DNA of 12,772 nt from contig JBGOTQ010000213.1 of assembly GCA_041476565.1 (NCBI GenBank), positions 1 to 12,772 on the forward strand. The letters are read 5' to 3'. The notes beneath the pieces are model-generated. The model made no database searches and was not told the DNA's origin. It saw only the letters and a program-made list of their open reading frames with translations. This stretch comes from DATKMG01 sp041476565 (GTDB lineage: Bacteria > Acidobacteriota > Terriglobia > Versatilivoradales > Versatilivoraceae). Position 1 is the first letter of the stretch. Every line of letters begins with the position of its first letter. This document shows positions 1 through 7,452 of the stretch, in pieces. The translations under genes were made by a program, and so were the position numbers.

Positions 1-582
1 AAGGTCTTCCGCTGCCGCACCAACGTGGCCGGCAGTCATCTGATTAGCCTCGGCCGCGATCTGGCGCAATCGTAAGGCTCTTGCTTCAACAATGTCACTA
101 GGAATCCAGCCGACGATCCCAAGCACGCTTTCTCGAAACTCGGCCCGCTGTTCGCCATTACCCGGAACGTCGTGGGCATATGACCAGAAATAGCGAAGAA
201 ACTCGCTGTGCAGGTAGTGCACCCAGAACATGGTCTGCTCGGAGTTTTCAAAGATCGGCATGAATTTCGATTCAATCAGATTCGGCTGGTAATGAAAAAC
301 GCCGTTGCGATACCGGCGGAGAATGTTGACGACAGGCAACCATCGAGCCAACGCTTCGTCAATGATTTGATCATGCAATTCGGCATTGTGCCATCCTTCA
401 ATGACAACGTACTCCGCCGCATACCAGCCAGACAGAAGTGCGAAGAATCGCCACCAATCTTGCCACTCATCGTTGAGACGATCGCCCTCGGTGTAGGCGT
501 CAAGGTGCCCGAGAGCAAGATCTGCCCAAAACAAGTATCGTGCCCATGCGAGCGTCTGTTCCTGCTTGTCGAGTTGCCACAT
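1..582 (-). CDS. Partial hypothetical protein with HEPN-like RNxxxH motif (C-terminus off left edge)
   Basis: A minus-strand frame stays open for 194 codons, from ATG at 582-580 to the window edge. An in-frame TGA lies three codons before that ATG, so the start cannot move upstream. I do not recognise the family. The product is predicted mostly helical and rich in Trp, Tyr and Phe, beginning MWQLDKQEQT. Residues 92-97 read R-N-G-V-F-H inside a helix-like stretch (YRNGVFHYQP). This matches the R-x4-6-H signature, with a polar residue after Arg, of HEPN-superfamily RNases found in toxins and abortive-infection proteins. That match is one motif, not proof of the fold. Downstream are F/W/H-rich helices (FWVHYLHSEFLRYFW, 119-133). 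The gene follows a wrecked integron-type integrase on the same strand, which would suit a former gene cassette. No strong Shine-Dalgarno is visible. The gene itself is near-certain; function is open. Confidence 0.75.
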   Translation of the reverse strand, partial: MWQLDKQEQTLAWARYLFWADLALGHLDAYTEGDRLNDEWQDWWRFFALLSGWYAAEYVVIEGWHNAELHDQIIDEALARWLPVVNILRRYRNGVFHYQPNLIESKFMPIFENSEQTMFWVHYLHSEFLRYFWSYAHDVPGNGEQRAEFRESVLGIVGWIPSDIVEARALRLRQIAAEANQMTAGHVGAAAEDL

Positions 583-645
583 GGTTGTTCAAGCTGTCTA
601 ACATGGTATCGCCGTAGGTTTCATTGCCTGTAGCCTATCCCGCAA

Positions 646-1077
646 TCACTTCCTTGGCCTTTTTGCTTGGAGCGGCTTGTCATCCAAGCACTCCGTAGGA
701 TTCTTCCCTATCCGCCCCTCGGGTTTAGACGGCACGATGCAGCCTAATCCCACCGGGTGTTTGGCTGCCGGGAAAACAAATTGCCAGCCCCACTCGCGGT
801 CGGCAGCGGTGTATTTCCTGGCCAGGGCTTCGGGCAGGTAAATCCGGCCCATCCCTTCGCGGAGGTCTGGCTGATGGTTGATCTCGCGCTCGCCCATCTC
901 GGCCGGGTGGCGCTGGTTATGGACCAGGATGAATCGCCGAATCCAGGCGACATAGGTTTCTTCGTTGCGAAGGCTATCATACCGGGCGCGCATCGCCTCG
1001 CGATCTAGGAGTCTCGGAGGCTGCGTCGCCTGTGGGTTCGAAGGGAAGACCGCCGGCTGTTTATCTGCGAGAACCAT
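646..1077 (-). pseudogene. Integron-type tyrosine recombinase remnant (internally deleted, truncated)
   Basis: This is a decayed integron-type (IntI-like) site-specific recombinase. The frame is open from TTG at 1140, but ATG at 1077 is preferred: GAGGA lies about 7 bases upstream and IntI proteins have short N-termini. Numbered from the TTG codon, residues 44-80 match the IntI N-terminal SAM-like domain (ETYVAWIRRFILVHNQRHP). At about residue 88 the sequence jumps to a segment that in full-length IntI lies some 150 residues later (DLREGMGRIYLPEALARKY, then REWGWQFVFPAA). Missing are the central catalytic region with its first Arg and everything after FPAA: the HxxR box, the late His and the nucleophilic Tyr. 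The last 38 residues (127-164) do not resemble the family. A full integrase is about 320-340 residues. The product cannot recombine DNA. The frame remains open, so the deletion may be recent or in frame by chance. Confidence 0.7.
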
Positions 1078-1281
1078 CGAAGAATCCTCGCTGAGGGCGG
1101 AAAACGAGACAATCCTATCGGGCTTCCTGGAAGTTGTCAAATATTGGGAAAAGATAATTTGACGGAAAAGAGGCGGAGCTGTAAGCTTTCCTGTATCAAC
1201 CTGTTCGACTTATTTGACCACACGCTCTAACAGAATACCGCCCGGGGCAGCGTCTGCCAATTGGAAATCCGCTGTGTTGCC

Positions 1282-2163
1282 ATGCCGCAAAGCCTAAAAT
1301 CTACTCGGCGAAGATTGTCGTCCCGATCTCGGCGATCGGTTCAGTTGCTGGTGTGGCTCTCTGCGGTCAACCTTTGCCTTACCGCCACGCAGAATGCCGT
1401 TGGTGCGGGCGGCAACTGCCCTCCAGGCACGAGGCCTGTTAAACGACAGGTCTCCGGGGGCAACGCGGTGGCATGCGAGAGACCGGATGGTGTCCTGCAC
1501 GGACCGTTTGTTGCCAGGCATTTCAACGGACGAAAGCACAGTGAGGGAGAGTACATGAACGGCGAGTTGCAGGGACTGTGGACCGAATGGTACGACAACG
1601 GACAGAAGAAGTCGGAGGCCACCTACCAAACCGGCAAGGCAGAGGGTTCATTTAAGGAGTGGTATCACGATGGCCAGAAGATGACCGAGGGATCCTATGT
1701 GCATGGTCTCAAGCAGGGGTTGTGGATTCAGTGGCATCCAAATGGGAAGAAAGCCAATGAGGGCGAGTATTACGGGGACAAAAAGGGCGGGATCTGGACC
1801 ACCTGGCACGATAATGGCCAGAAAGAGAGCTCGATTCAATACAGAAACGGAGAGGAGTACGGCCTCTGGACACGCTGGTATCCCAACGGGCAGAAGCAAG
1901 CCGAGGGGGAATTCCACGGGCAGAGGATCGTCCAGCCTCGAGGTATTCGCGTTCCCAGGGACGTGGGCGATTATACCGCCTGGTACGAAAATGGCCGGAA
2001 GGCCCTGGAGGGTAATTACCAGAAAGGTGACCAGGGCGGCCTTAAGGATGGGAATTGGACCTATTGGGACGAGAGCGGGAACAGGCAGAGAGTCGAACTG
2101 TGGCAAAGCGGCAAGCTGGTCAAGACGATTCCCTATAAGAATGGCGAGCCAGCCCTCCCATGA
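1282..2163 (+). CDS. Secreted MORN-repeat protein (YwqK-like)
   Basis: The 293-residue product has an Arg-rich N-terminus (residues 1-18), a hydrophobic stretch (20-36) and a likely signal-peptidase site after V-G-A at 42, so it is probably exported. A short mature N-terminal part has two Cys (46 and 65). From about 71 to the end come eight degenerate repeats of about 23 residues, built on G-x-W-x-x-W-x-x-NGxK-x-x-E-G-x-Y (for example QGLWTEWYDNGQKKSEATY). This is the MORN_2 type found in proteins annotated as YwqK-family antitoxins. A 16-residue insert separates repeats six and seven. In-frame TTG at 1261 is possible, but ATG at 1282 is taken as start. The gene ends 46 bases before the LodA-like gene on the same strand and may be co-transcribed with it. 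MORN_2 arrays are usually binding or scaffold modules. The antitoxin label is inherited annotation and nothing here shows an antitoxin role. Confidence 0.85.
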   Translation: MPQSLKSTRRRLSSRSRRSVQLLVWLSAVNLCLTATQNAVGAGGNCPPGTRPVKRQVSGGNAVACERPDGVLHGPFVARHFNGRKHSEGEYMNGELQGLWTEWYDNGQKKSEATYQTGKAEGSFKEWYHDGQKMTEGSYVHGLKQGLWIQWHPNGKKANEGEYYGDKKGGIWTTWHDNGQKESSIQYRNGEEYGLWTRWYPNGQKQAEGEFHGQRIVQPRGIRVPRDVGDYTAWYENGRKALEGNYQKGDQGGLKDGNWTYWDESGNRQRVELWQSGKLVKTIPYKNGEPALP

Positions 2164-2209
2164 AACCGGGACGAACTCCGCCCAAACTCCAGGCGCGAGG
2201 TGAAAAACT

Positions 2210-4927
2210 ATGGCAAAAGAGGGAAACGCCGCAGTTGGCAAGCGACACCCGAACACGCTGACACCGTACGTTGTTTACAAGATTCATCCGGCGATCGGGG
2301 TGGCCAGGGTCGGCAAGGCGGACGAGTTTTTCATCGGCCCCGAGTTGCCCGGACGGGGACCAACCGGCCAGCATTCAGTCGCTGGAACGCCGGTCCCATC
2401 GGCAAGCACGCCCGCTGGTCCCGGAGTGTCCTTTAAGGTTGGCGGTCCCGGTGGCAAGATCAAACGTCAGGCGGCGCGGTTTCGCATCTGGGAATACACA
2501 TATAATCAGGGAAAGTCCCTGTATTTCCCAACCCAGGAAATCAACCTGACTACCCCTGGCGTCAAGAAAATCAAGTGGACCGTACAACTTGCCAATCGCA
2601 AGGCCTCCTTCTTCGAGTTTAACGGGACCAATGGCGAGCAGCCCCCCTATGCTGCGGCTGCCACTTTTGCCCCCGATCTGAGAAATTCCAGCGTAGGTGG
2701 CGGCGTAGTCGGCCGCAGCACCAACTTGGATATTGACCCGCCTCCCCAATCTATCGAAATGACCAAGGGGGGCGCGATTCCACCTAAGAAAGGGATGGCC
2801 ACTCCGAAAGCCAGCATTCCCGCTGCCTGCCGCACCCTGGGAGAGCTCCAGACAGACAGCAAGGGCAGATTGCTGGTCGTGGGGGGGAGAGCGAACTCGG
2901 AGTCGCTGCCTGCGGGCCAGCCCCTGGATGCATACGCGAACAATGAGGGTTGGTTTGATGATATTTCCGATGGTTGGATAACTGCCGAGCTGGAATTCGA
3001 CACGGCAGGGAAGATTATCCCCGCCGACGATATCGAGGCCGCCTGGGTGCTGGTGGCCCCACCGGATTTCGCGCCGCCGATCGGCAATATCATCACATTG
3101 TACGAAACCATCTCGGATGTCATCGTGCGCCAACTCGACCTTCCCAACGACAATGCCGTGTTCCTGGAAGACAAGGAATACGAGAAGGACAAGGGTCTGC
3201 GGCGCCTCGCGCTGATAAAGAATGGTGGTTTCAGGACGGACGGGAATGTCAGTTCATACAAGCCCTCTTTCTACAAGGACATTGAGCCGATCCTATTGCG
3301 GCTGGAAAATTATCGCTGGGTTCATTCCAACGTCTATTTCAGCCATGGAGCGTTTAATCCAGCTTCTGTTGCCAGATATGATCCCGCCAAAATAGCCGAC
3401 CCGCTCGGTTCCAAGGCGACTCGCGGCGAAGTGTTCAAGCGGCTCCGTATTCCCGACGGATTGACCGCCCCCACCGATCCCGAAGCCGCAGGCGGCCAGC
3501 AGAACATGCCCAAGCTTCTGGGCGACGAGGAACAAGACGATTCCCGCCGGCCCGTCGCCACGCCCGGTCCCACTAGAAAGAAGGAATTCCTTTCGCTCAC
3601 GGGGCTGCAGTATTTTCTGCTCACTCAATGGCTGAAAGGGAACTTCGAAACGGACGCAAAGCGTAAGGTATGGACCGATCCCGAGACAGACGCAAGCCCG
3701 GAGCTGCTGGACGAGGCGGCGCTTGAAAACTGCGTTGGAGGAGCCTTCTTTCCGGGGATCGAAGTGAGCTGGCTGATTCGCAATCCCGACGTCTACAAGT
3801 ATGGCGTTCCGAGCGACAAGATCGAGTGCGGCACGGCGTTTCGTATCCAGCCTTGGCAGCGAGATCCGGCGACGGGCAAAATCAAAACCACAGGCGGCAC
3901 TCTCTCGAAGGGCGGCACACCCCTTCCCAAAGAAATCCAGTACGGCAGCGGCGCCGGCATGAGAATGCTCAAGATGGAGCCCGGATTCTTTAGCCAGCAA
4001 ATGGCGCAGCCTTGGCAGGCGGATTTCCTGTCCTGCCTGAACTCGGAACATCCTACCGGAGGGCCATCCTATGGTTGGTGGCCGGGACAGCGGCCGGATG
4101 ATGTCTTCCTGGACGCCGCCGACATCCCTGGACCGCCAAGCTTTTCCGCAAAGAGCGTCGCCTGGGACCGCGATATCGCCGGGGCAACGGGGTCCGACAT
4201 GCGGAAGGTGTTGATTGCTCATCTCGACACACGGGGCTTCGTGGTGCAGTTCGGCTCCAACTTCCTGGAACAGGACGGCATTCCGCGAGTCCCTCCGGCC
4301 GTCGTGCCCCCGGTTGGGCCTCCGGTAGCTCCCCCGCACACCGGTTGTTTTATCGCCAGCGCAGCCTATGGCTCTCCGTTCGCTCCCGAGGTTCAAATCC
4401 TGAGGGAAATCCGCGACAACGTGGTTCGCGAAATGGATTGGGGTCGGAAATTCTTCGATACCTACTGGAAGCATTACTACCGAATCAGTCCCGCGATCGC
4501 CGAAGAGATGCAGCGCGATCCGGAGCTTCGAAAGACCATCCGGTGGTCGATCGTGGAGCCCTGGACCTACTACATGAAGCTGCTGTTGTCGCGGCCGGAT
4601 TGGGATCGGGTCGATTTCAACAAGTTGGAACCGCCTCTCCGCGATTTCCTCGCACAACTACGGAAGGACATGGATTCATGGCTGGGCGCCATCGAAATTC
4701 CCACGGGCTACTCTCACCTGGACCCGATCGAGGCGGTCAAGGAACTTAACGTGATCCTTACTTTCATTCGGCGCACTGGCGGCCTCGAATATCTCGACGA
4801 CCTGGTGCAGCGAGGCCAGTTACCCTTGCGCTATGGGCCCCACCAGGAAGCCGAACTGCTGGCTCGGTTGAGCCAGGCCGGAAGGCGGCCGGAAGAGATC
4901 GAACGGATTCTTTACGGGAGGCGCTAA
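2210..4927 (+). CDS. LodA-like CTQ-dependent oxidase with CFI-box C-terminal extension
   Basis: This is a 905-residue protein of the LodA/GoxA family: quinoproteins that oxidatively deaminate amino acids or amines with release of H2O2. Family hallmarks are HPAIGVARVG (residues 26-35), FFIGPE just after it, and KRQAARFRIWEY (85-96). The predicted cofactor Cys is Cys508 in NCVGGAFFPGIE, and the predicted Trp is Trp602 in QPWQADF. In LodA the cysteine tryptophylquinone forms from Cys516 and Trp581, so spacing here is wider (94 against 65). Family members are about 650-750 residues. Here the oxidase ends near 690, a Pro-rich linker follows (about 695-711), and then a 190-residue extension starts CFIASAAYGS (713-722). 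The extension is Trp- and charge-rich and helical, ending ERILYGRR. No classical signal peptide is seen. The start is supported by GAGGTG about 8 bases upstream. The LodB-like maturation gene follows 20 bases downstream. Substrate cannot be told from sequence. Confidence 0.85.
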   Translation: MAKEGNAAVGKRHPNTLTPYVVYKIHPAIGVARVGKADEFFIGPELPGRGPTGQHSVAGTPVPSASTPAGPGVSFKVGGPGGKIKRQAARFRIWEYTYNQGKSLYFPTQEINLTTPGVKKIKWTVQLANRKASFFEFNGTNGEQPPYAAAATFAPDLRNSSVGGGVVGRSTNLDIDPPPQSIEMTKGGAIPPKKGMATPKASIPAACRTLGELQTDSKGRLLVVGGRANSESLPAGQPLDAYANNEGWFDDISDGWITAELEFDTAGKIIPADDIEAAWVLVAPPDFAPPIGNIITLYETISDVIVRQLDLPNDNAVFLEDKEYEKDKGLRRLALIKNGGFRTDGNVSSYKPSFYKDIEPILLRLENYRWVHSNVYFSHGAFNPASVARYDPAKIADPLGSKATRGEVFKRLRIPDGLTAPTDPEAAGGQQNMPKLLGDEEQDDSRRPVATPGPTRKKEFLSLTGLQYFLLTQWLKGNFETDAKRKVWTDPETDASPELLDEAALENCVGGAFFPGIEVSWLIRNPDVYKYGVPSDKIECGTAFRIQPWQRDPATGKIKTTGGTLSKGGTPLPKEIQYGSGAGMRMLKMEPGFFSQQMAQPWQADFLSCLNSEHPTGGPSYGWWPGQRPDDVFLDAADIPGPPSFSAKSVAWDRDIAGATGSDMRKVLIAHLDTRGFVVQFGSNFLEQDGIPRVPPAVVPPVGPPVAPPHTGCFIASAAYGSPFAPEVQILREIRDNVVREMDWGRKFFDTYWKHYYRISPAIAEEMQRDPELRKTIRWSIVEPWTYYMKLLLSRPDWDRVDFNKLEPPLRDFLAQLRKDMDSWLGAIEIPTGYSHLDPIEAVKELNVILTFIRRTGGLEYLDDLVQRGQLPLRYGPHQEAELLARLSQAGRRPEEIERILYGRR

Positions 4928-4947
4928 CGGTCGCCGGGGGCAATTCG

Positions 4948-6057
4948 ATGGACCGATTCCACGTGATCATCCTGGGCGGTGGTCCCGCCGGTCTAGCGAC
5001 GGCACTGGGGCTGGCGCGCGAGGGCCGCTCGACGCTGTTGTTGGAGCGTTCCCGGTACGATGACTGGCGGGTAGGAGAGACGCTTCCCCCTGAAGTGCTG
5101 GTGGTCCTCGCCAGATTAGGAGTATGGGATCGCTTCCGCGAAGCAGGAAATACCCCGTCCAATGGCATTCTTTCCGCGTGGGGGAGCAGCGATCTTTATG
5201 ACAACGACTTCATTTCCAATGCATACGGGACGGGCTGGCATATCGATCGCAAACGATTCGATGCCATGCTGGCCTCCGCTGCGGAGGAAGCAGGCGCTCA
5301 GGTCTGGCGAGGGGCTCGCGCCCGGGCAGTGTCGCGTTGCGGGCGGGGCTGGCGAGTTGTGATCGAACACGCAACGGTGCCGCGCGAGGCCGAAGCTCAG
5401 ATCCTGGTTGATGCCACGGGCCGCGCTGGCTGGATAGCCCGTTCTCAAGGCAGCCGGAGGCGCGCTTACGATCAAATGATCGGTTTGATCGGAGTGCTTG
5501 CTCCGGAAGCCTCCGCGTCTCCGACGGTCCCTGTCCTGCTCTTGGAGGCGGCTGAGGAAGGATGGTGGTACTCCGCGCCCTTGCCGGATGGCTCGCTCCT
5601 GGTTGCGTATATGACGGATGCCGGCTATTTAGCCGGCAGCGGGGTCTGCCGGATGGAGTTCTGGAAGGAAAAACTCGGCCGCACGACCCATACGGCGTCA
5701 CGTGCGTGGGGGCTCCGGCCACCCGCCGAGGTGCGCGTGAGGAGCGCCGGCAGCAGCCTGCTCGAGAAAATTACCGGACCTGGCTGGGTGGCGGTGGGAG
5801 ATGCCGCCAGCGTTTATGATCCGCTGTCGGCGGCCGGAATCGGCAAGGCTCTTCACGGTGGCCTGCACGCAGCCAGAGCGATCCACGAGCATCTTTCCGG
5901 AAACCAGGCGGGCCTCCACGAGTACGCGGCCTCAATCGGTGAACAGTTCGAGACCTATCTCAAGCAGAGGCGCCATTACTATCGCAAGGAAACGCGCTGG
6001 CCGCAGAACTCGTTCTGGCAACGCCGTCAGGCCCTTCCCAGGGCATCCTCTCGGTAA
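4948..6057 (+). CDS. LodB-like FAD-dependent oxidoreductase (CTQ biogenesis partner)
   Basis: A 369-residue flavoprotein, about the length of LodB. Residues 5-18 form the Rossmann dinucleotide fold (HVIILGGGPAGLAT, GxGxxG type), with Glu33 at the end of strand 2 (LLLER) placed to bind the FAD ribose. RVGETLPPEV (41-50) is the GETLPP motif of the halogenase/LodB-type flavoprotein group. VAVGDAASVYDPLSAAGIG holds the second FAD motif, with Gly284-Asp285. LodB and GoxB are needed to modify the precursor Trp when CTQ is made in LodA and GoxA. The gene sits 20 bases after the LodA-like gene on the same strand, so the same role is inferred. ATG at 4948 has only a weak G-rich Shine-Dalgarno. The stop TAA (6055-6057) lies 16 bases before the next gene. 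A halogenase role is unlikely because no halogenase WxWxIP motif is visible. Confidence 0.85.
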   Translation: MDRFHVIILGGGPAGLATALGLAREGRSTLLLERSRYDDWRVGETLPPEVLVVLARLGVWDRFREAGNTPSNGILSAWGSSDLYDNDFISNAYGTGWHIDRKRFDAMLASAAEEAGAQVWRGARARAVSRCGRGWRVVIEHATVPREAEAQILVDATGRAGWIARSQGSRRRAYDQMIGLIGVLAPEASASPTVPVLLLEAAEEGWWYSAPLPDGSLLVAYMTDAGYLAGSGVCRMEFWKEKLGRTTHTASRAWGLRPPAEVRVRSAGSSLLEKITGPGWVAVGDAASVYDPLSAAGIGKALHGGLHAARAIHEHLSGNQAGLHEYAASIGEQFETYLKQRRHYYRKETRWPQNSFWQRRQALPRASSR

Positions 6058-6073
6058 TGGAGAAGCAGTTCAC

Positions 6074-6712
6074 GTGCCGATTGAACATATCGTCCAGCAA
6101 GGGGATTGCATTTCAAGCATTGCGGCGCAGTATGGGTTCACGCCTGAAACCATTTGGGATTTCCCGGCGAACTCCGAGCTCAAGCAGAAGCGTCAGAATG
6201 GCAATGTGCTCTTCGAGGGAGACGTCGTGGTGGTCCCTGACAAGACGTTGAGGGAGGAAAGCCGCCCGACCGATCAAAAACACAAATTTCTCCGCGAAGG
6301 TATTCCTGAGATGTTGAAGATCATATTGCGTGACGCACGGGCCATCCCTCGCAAAAACCTTCCTTATATCCTTGTGGTGGACGGCGTACGTTCCGAAGGC
6401 AAAACGAACCAGGACGGGCTGCTGGAAGAACCGATTCCGCCGGATGCACGGGAGGGCCGGCTGATCGTCGGAGTGGGAGAGAATCGGGAGACCTACACCC
6501 TGAAGTTGGGGCACCTCGACCCGGTCACGGAGGTCAGCGGCGCACAGATGAGACTGAATAACCTGGGGATTGACTGCGGCCCGGAGGACGGGGAACTCAA
6601 CCCGAAGACCGTGGAAGCAATCAAGCTATTTCAGGGGCAACACAAACTTGACGCGACCGGTGAACTGGACGACGCGACCCGGCAAAAGCTCCTGGAGGTG
6701 CACGGCAGTTAG
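6074..6712 (+). CDS. LysM and peptidoglycan-binding domain protein
   Basis: The 212-residue product starts at GTG 6074, with GGAGAA (6059-6064) 9 bases upstream. The frame extends open far upstream inside the LodB-like gene, but that part is a shadow. Residues 4-56 form a LysM-like domain (EHIVQQGDCISSIAAQYGF ... EGDVVVVPDK). A middle part follows (SRPTDQKHKF at 63-72, then a beta-rich domain to about 147). Residues 152-208 form a PG_binding_1 domain (AQMRLNNLGIDCGPEDGEL ... TGELDDATRQKL). Both end domains bind cell-wall glycans or peptides. No signal peptide or catalytic domain is seen, so export would need another route. This architecture is familiar from loci of type VI secretion and related contractile systems, but no such genes are visible here. 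It starts 16 bases after the LodB-like stop, so co-transcription is likely. Its last four bases overlap the convergent pgsA-like gene. Confidence 0.85.
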   Translation: MPIEHIVQQGDCISSIAAQYGFTPETIWDFPANSELKQKRQNGNVLFEGDVVVVPDKTLREESRPTDQKHKFLREGIPEMLKIILRDARAIPRKNLPYILVVDGVRSEGKTNQDGLLEEPIPPDAREGRLIVGVGENRETYTLKLGHLDPVTEVSGAQMRLNNLGIDCGPEDGELNPKTVEAIKLFQGQHKLDATGELDDATRQKLLEVHGS

Positions 6713-7377
6713 CGGCGGGCGGAAAGGAGCGAGACGGCGCGCCAGAAATAGTGGATGCAGCTTCCTATCGCCAGCGCGGCTGCCGGCCAGAAGAGTGCCG
6801 ACGCAATTGGCCACAGACCCAAAGCCGGCGCAACTCGAGCCGCCAGAATCGCAACGGCAATCACAACCTGAACGAGCGTGCTGGCCTGGCCCAGCCGTAC
6901 CGCTGAGAAGTTTCGCAAGCCGGTGAAGGCCAAGGCCCAGACAGTACCGTGCAGCAGCAGCAGGTCTCGGCCGACGATAATCGTTACGAACCACCCCGGC
7001 AGGCTGCCAACCGCGTATAGAACGAGATAGATGCTGCCCAGTAGAATCTTGTCACAAATAGGATCAATCCAAGTTCCAGTGGGGGAGGTCCAGAGGAACC
7101 GTCGTGCAAGGTAGCCATCCATAAAGTCCGTAGCTGCCGCTGCGGCGAAAATCCATAGCGCTCGATCAAAGCGTCCCGCTAGGATCGCCGCGACAATGAA
7201 GAGGGTCATGGCGAGACGGCAGAGCGAGAGGAAATTTGGGAGAAATCTCAAGGCGCGGCCTGGTCTCAAGACAGTAGCTTTCGCGGAAGGCACATAGCAA
7301 ACAACATTCCAGACGGCAGATGGCAAAAAAGACCGCCATGTCTGGCCACCCTCTGGTCGAATGGGCGATGCACTCAT
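6709..7377 (-). CDS. CDP-alcohol phosphatidyltransferase (PgsA-like)
   Basis: An integral membrane enzyme that moves a phosphatidyl group from CDP-diacylglycerol to an alcohol. The likely acceptor is glycerol-3-phosphate, making phosphatidylglycerol phosphate. The full family signature D-x2-D-G-x2-A-R-x8-G-x3-D-x3-D is present at Asp84, Asp87, Gly88, Ala91, Arg92, Gly101, Asp105 and Asp109. Four to six hydrophobic segments surround it (for example 52-67, 72-84, 113-135, 152-172 and 175-195). The 222-residue frame from ATG at 7377 has about 40 extra N-terminal residues compared with usual PgsA, so the true start may be later: GTG at codon 29 or TTG at codon 37, just before RFLPNFLSLCR. The substrate alcohol is not settled by motif, so phosphatidylinositol- or other CDP-alcohol-transferring relatives remain possible. 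It lies 132 bases downstream of potD, probably in its own transcript, and converges on the LysM gene. Confidence 0.88.
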   Translation of the reverse strand: MSASPIRPEGGQTWRSFLPSAVWNVVCYVPSAKATVLRPGRALRFLPNFLSLCRLAMTLFIVAAILAGRFDRALWIFAAAAATDFMDGYLARRFLWTSPTGTWIDPICDKILLGSIYLVLYAVGSLPGWFVTIIVGRDLLLLHGTVWALAFTGLRNFSAVRLGQASTLVQVVIAVAILAARVAPALGLWPIASALFWPAAALAIGSCIHYFWRAVSLLSARR

Positions 7378-7437
7378 TCTAGCAGCCTTTGGACCTTCAC
7401 TGATAACCTCCCTGCAGTGCAGTTTTCAAAGTGCAAA

Positions 7438-7452
7438 TAGGGTCAGACCCTA
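7438..7452. repeat. REP-like perfect inverted repeat (TAGGGTC-A-GACCCTA)
   Basis: Seven-base arms with a single-base centre, embedded in an A/T-rich context (AAATAGGGTCAGACCCTAAT). Short GGGTCTGACCC-type palindromes like this resemble REP sequences that occur in many copies in some bacterial genomes and are mobilised by RAYT (IS200-like) transposases. No transposase is visible here and only one copy is in the window. It lies downstream of potD and upstream of pgsA. The arms are too short and the following T-run too weak for a convincing terminator. Confidence 0.4.

Noticed and set aside
276..518. Minus-strand frames at 36-275 and 276-518 and a plus frame at 208-633
   Set aside because: They overlap a continuous minus-strand frame of 194 codons (582 to the edge) with more protein-like content; these are its shadows.
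2375..4657. Long minus-strand frames opposite the LodA-like gene (2375-3133, 2647-3261, 3293-4657)
   Set aside because: They lie antisense to a gene with clear family motifs and show no recognisable domain of their own; typical of shadows in GC-rich coding DNA.
5801..6073. Upstream extension of the LysM gene's open frame into the LodB-like gene
   Set aside because: This part is out of frame with the LodB coding sequence and does not look like protein. GTG 6074 has a proper Shine-Dalgarno and gives the LysM domain start.
6057..6251. ATG overlapping the LodB-like stop (TAATG), 64-residue frame
   Set aside because: Attractive as a coupled start, but the frame gives a Ser/Arg-rich shadow. The LysM protein lies in another frame.
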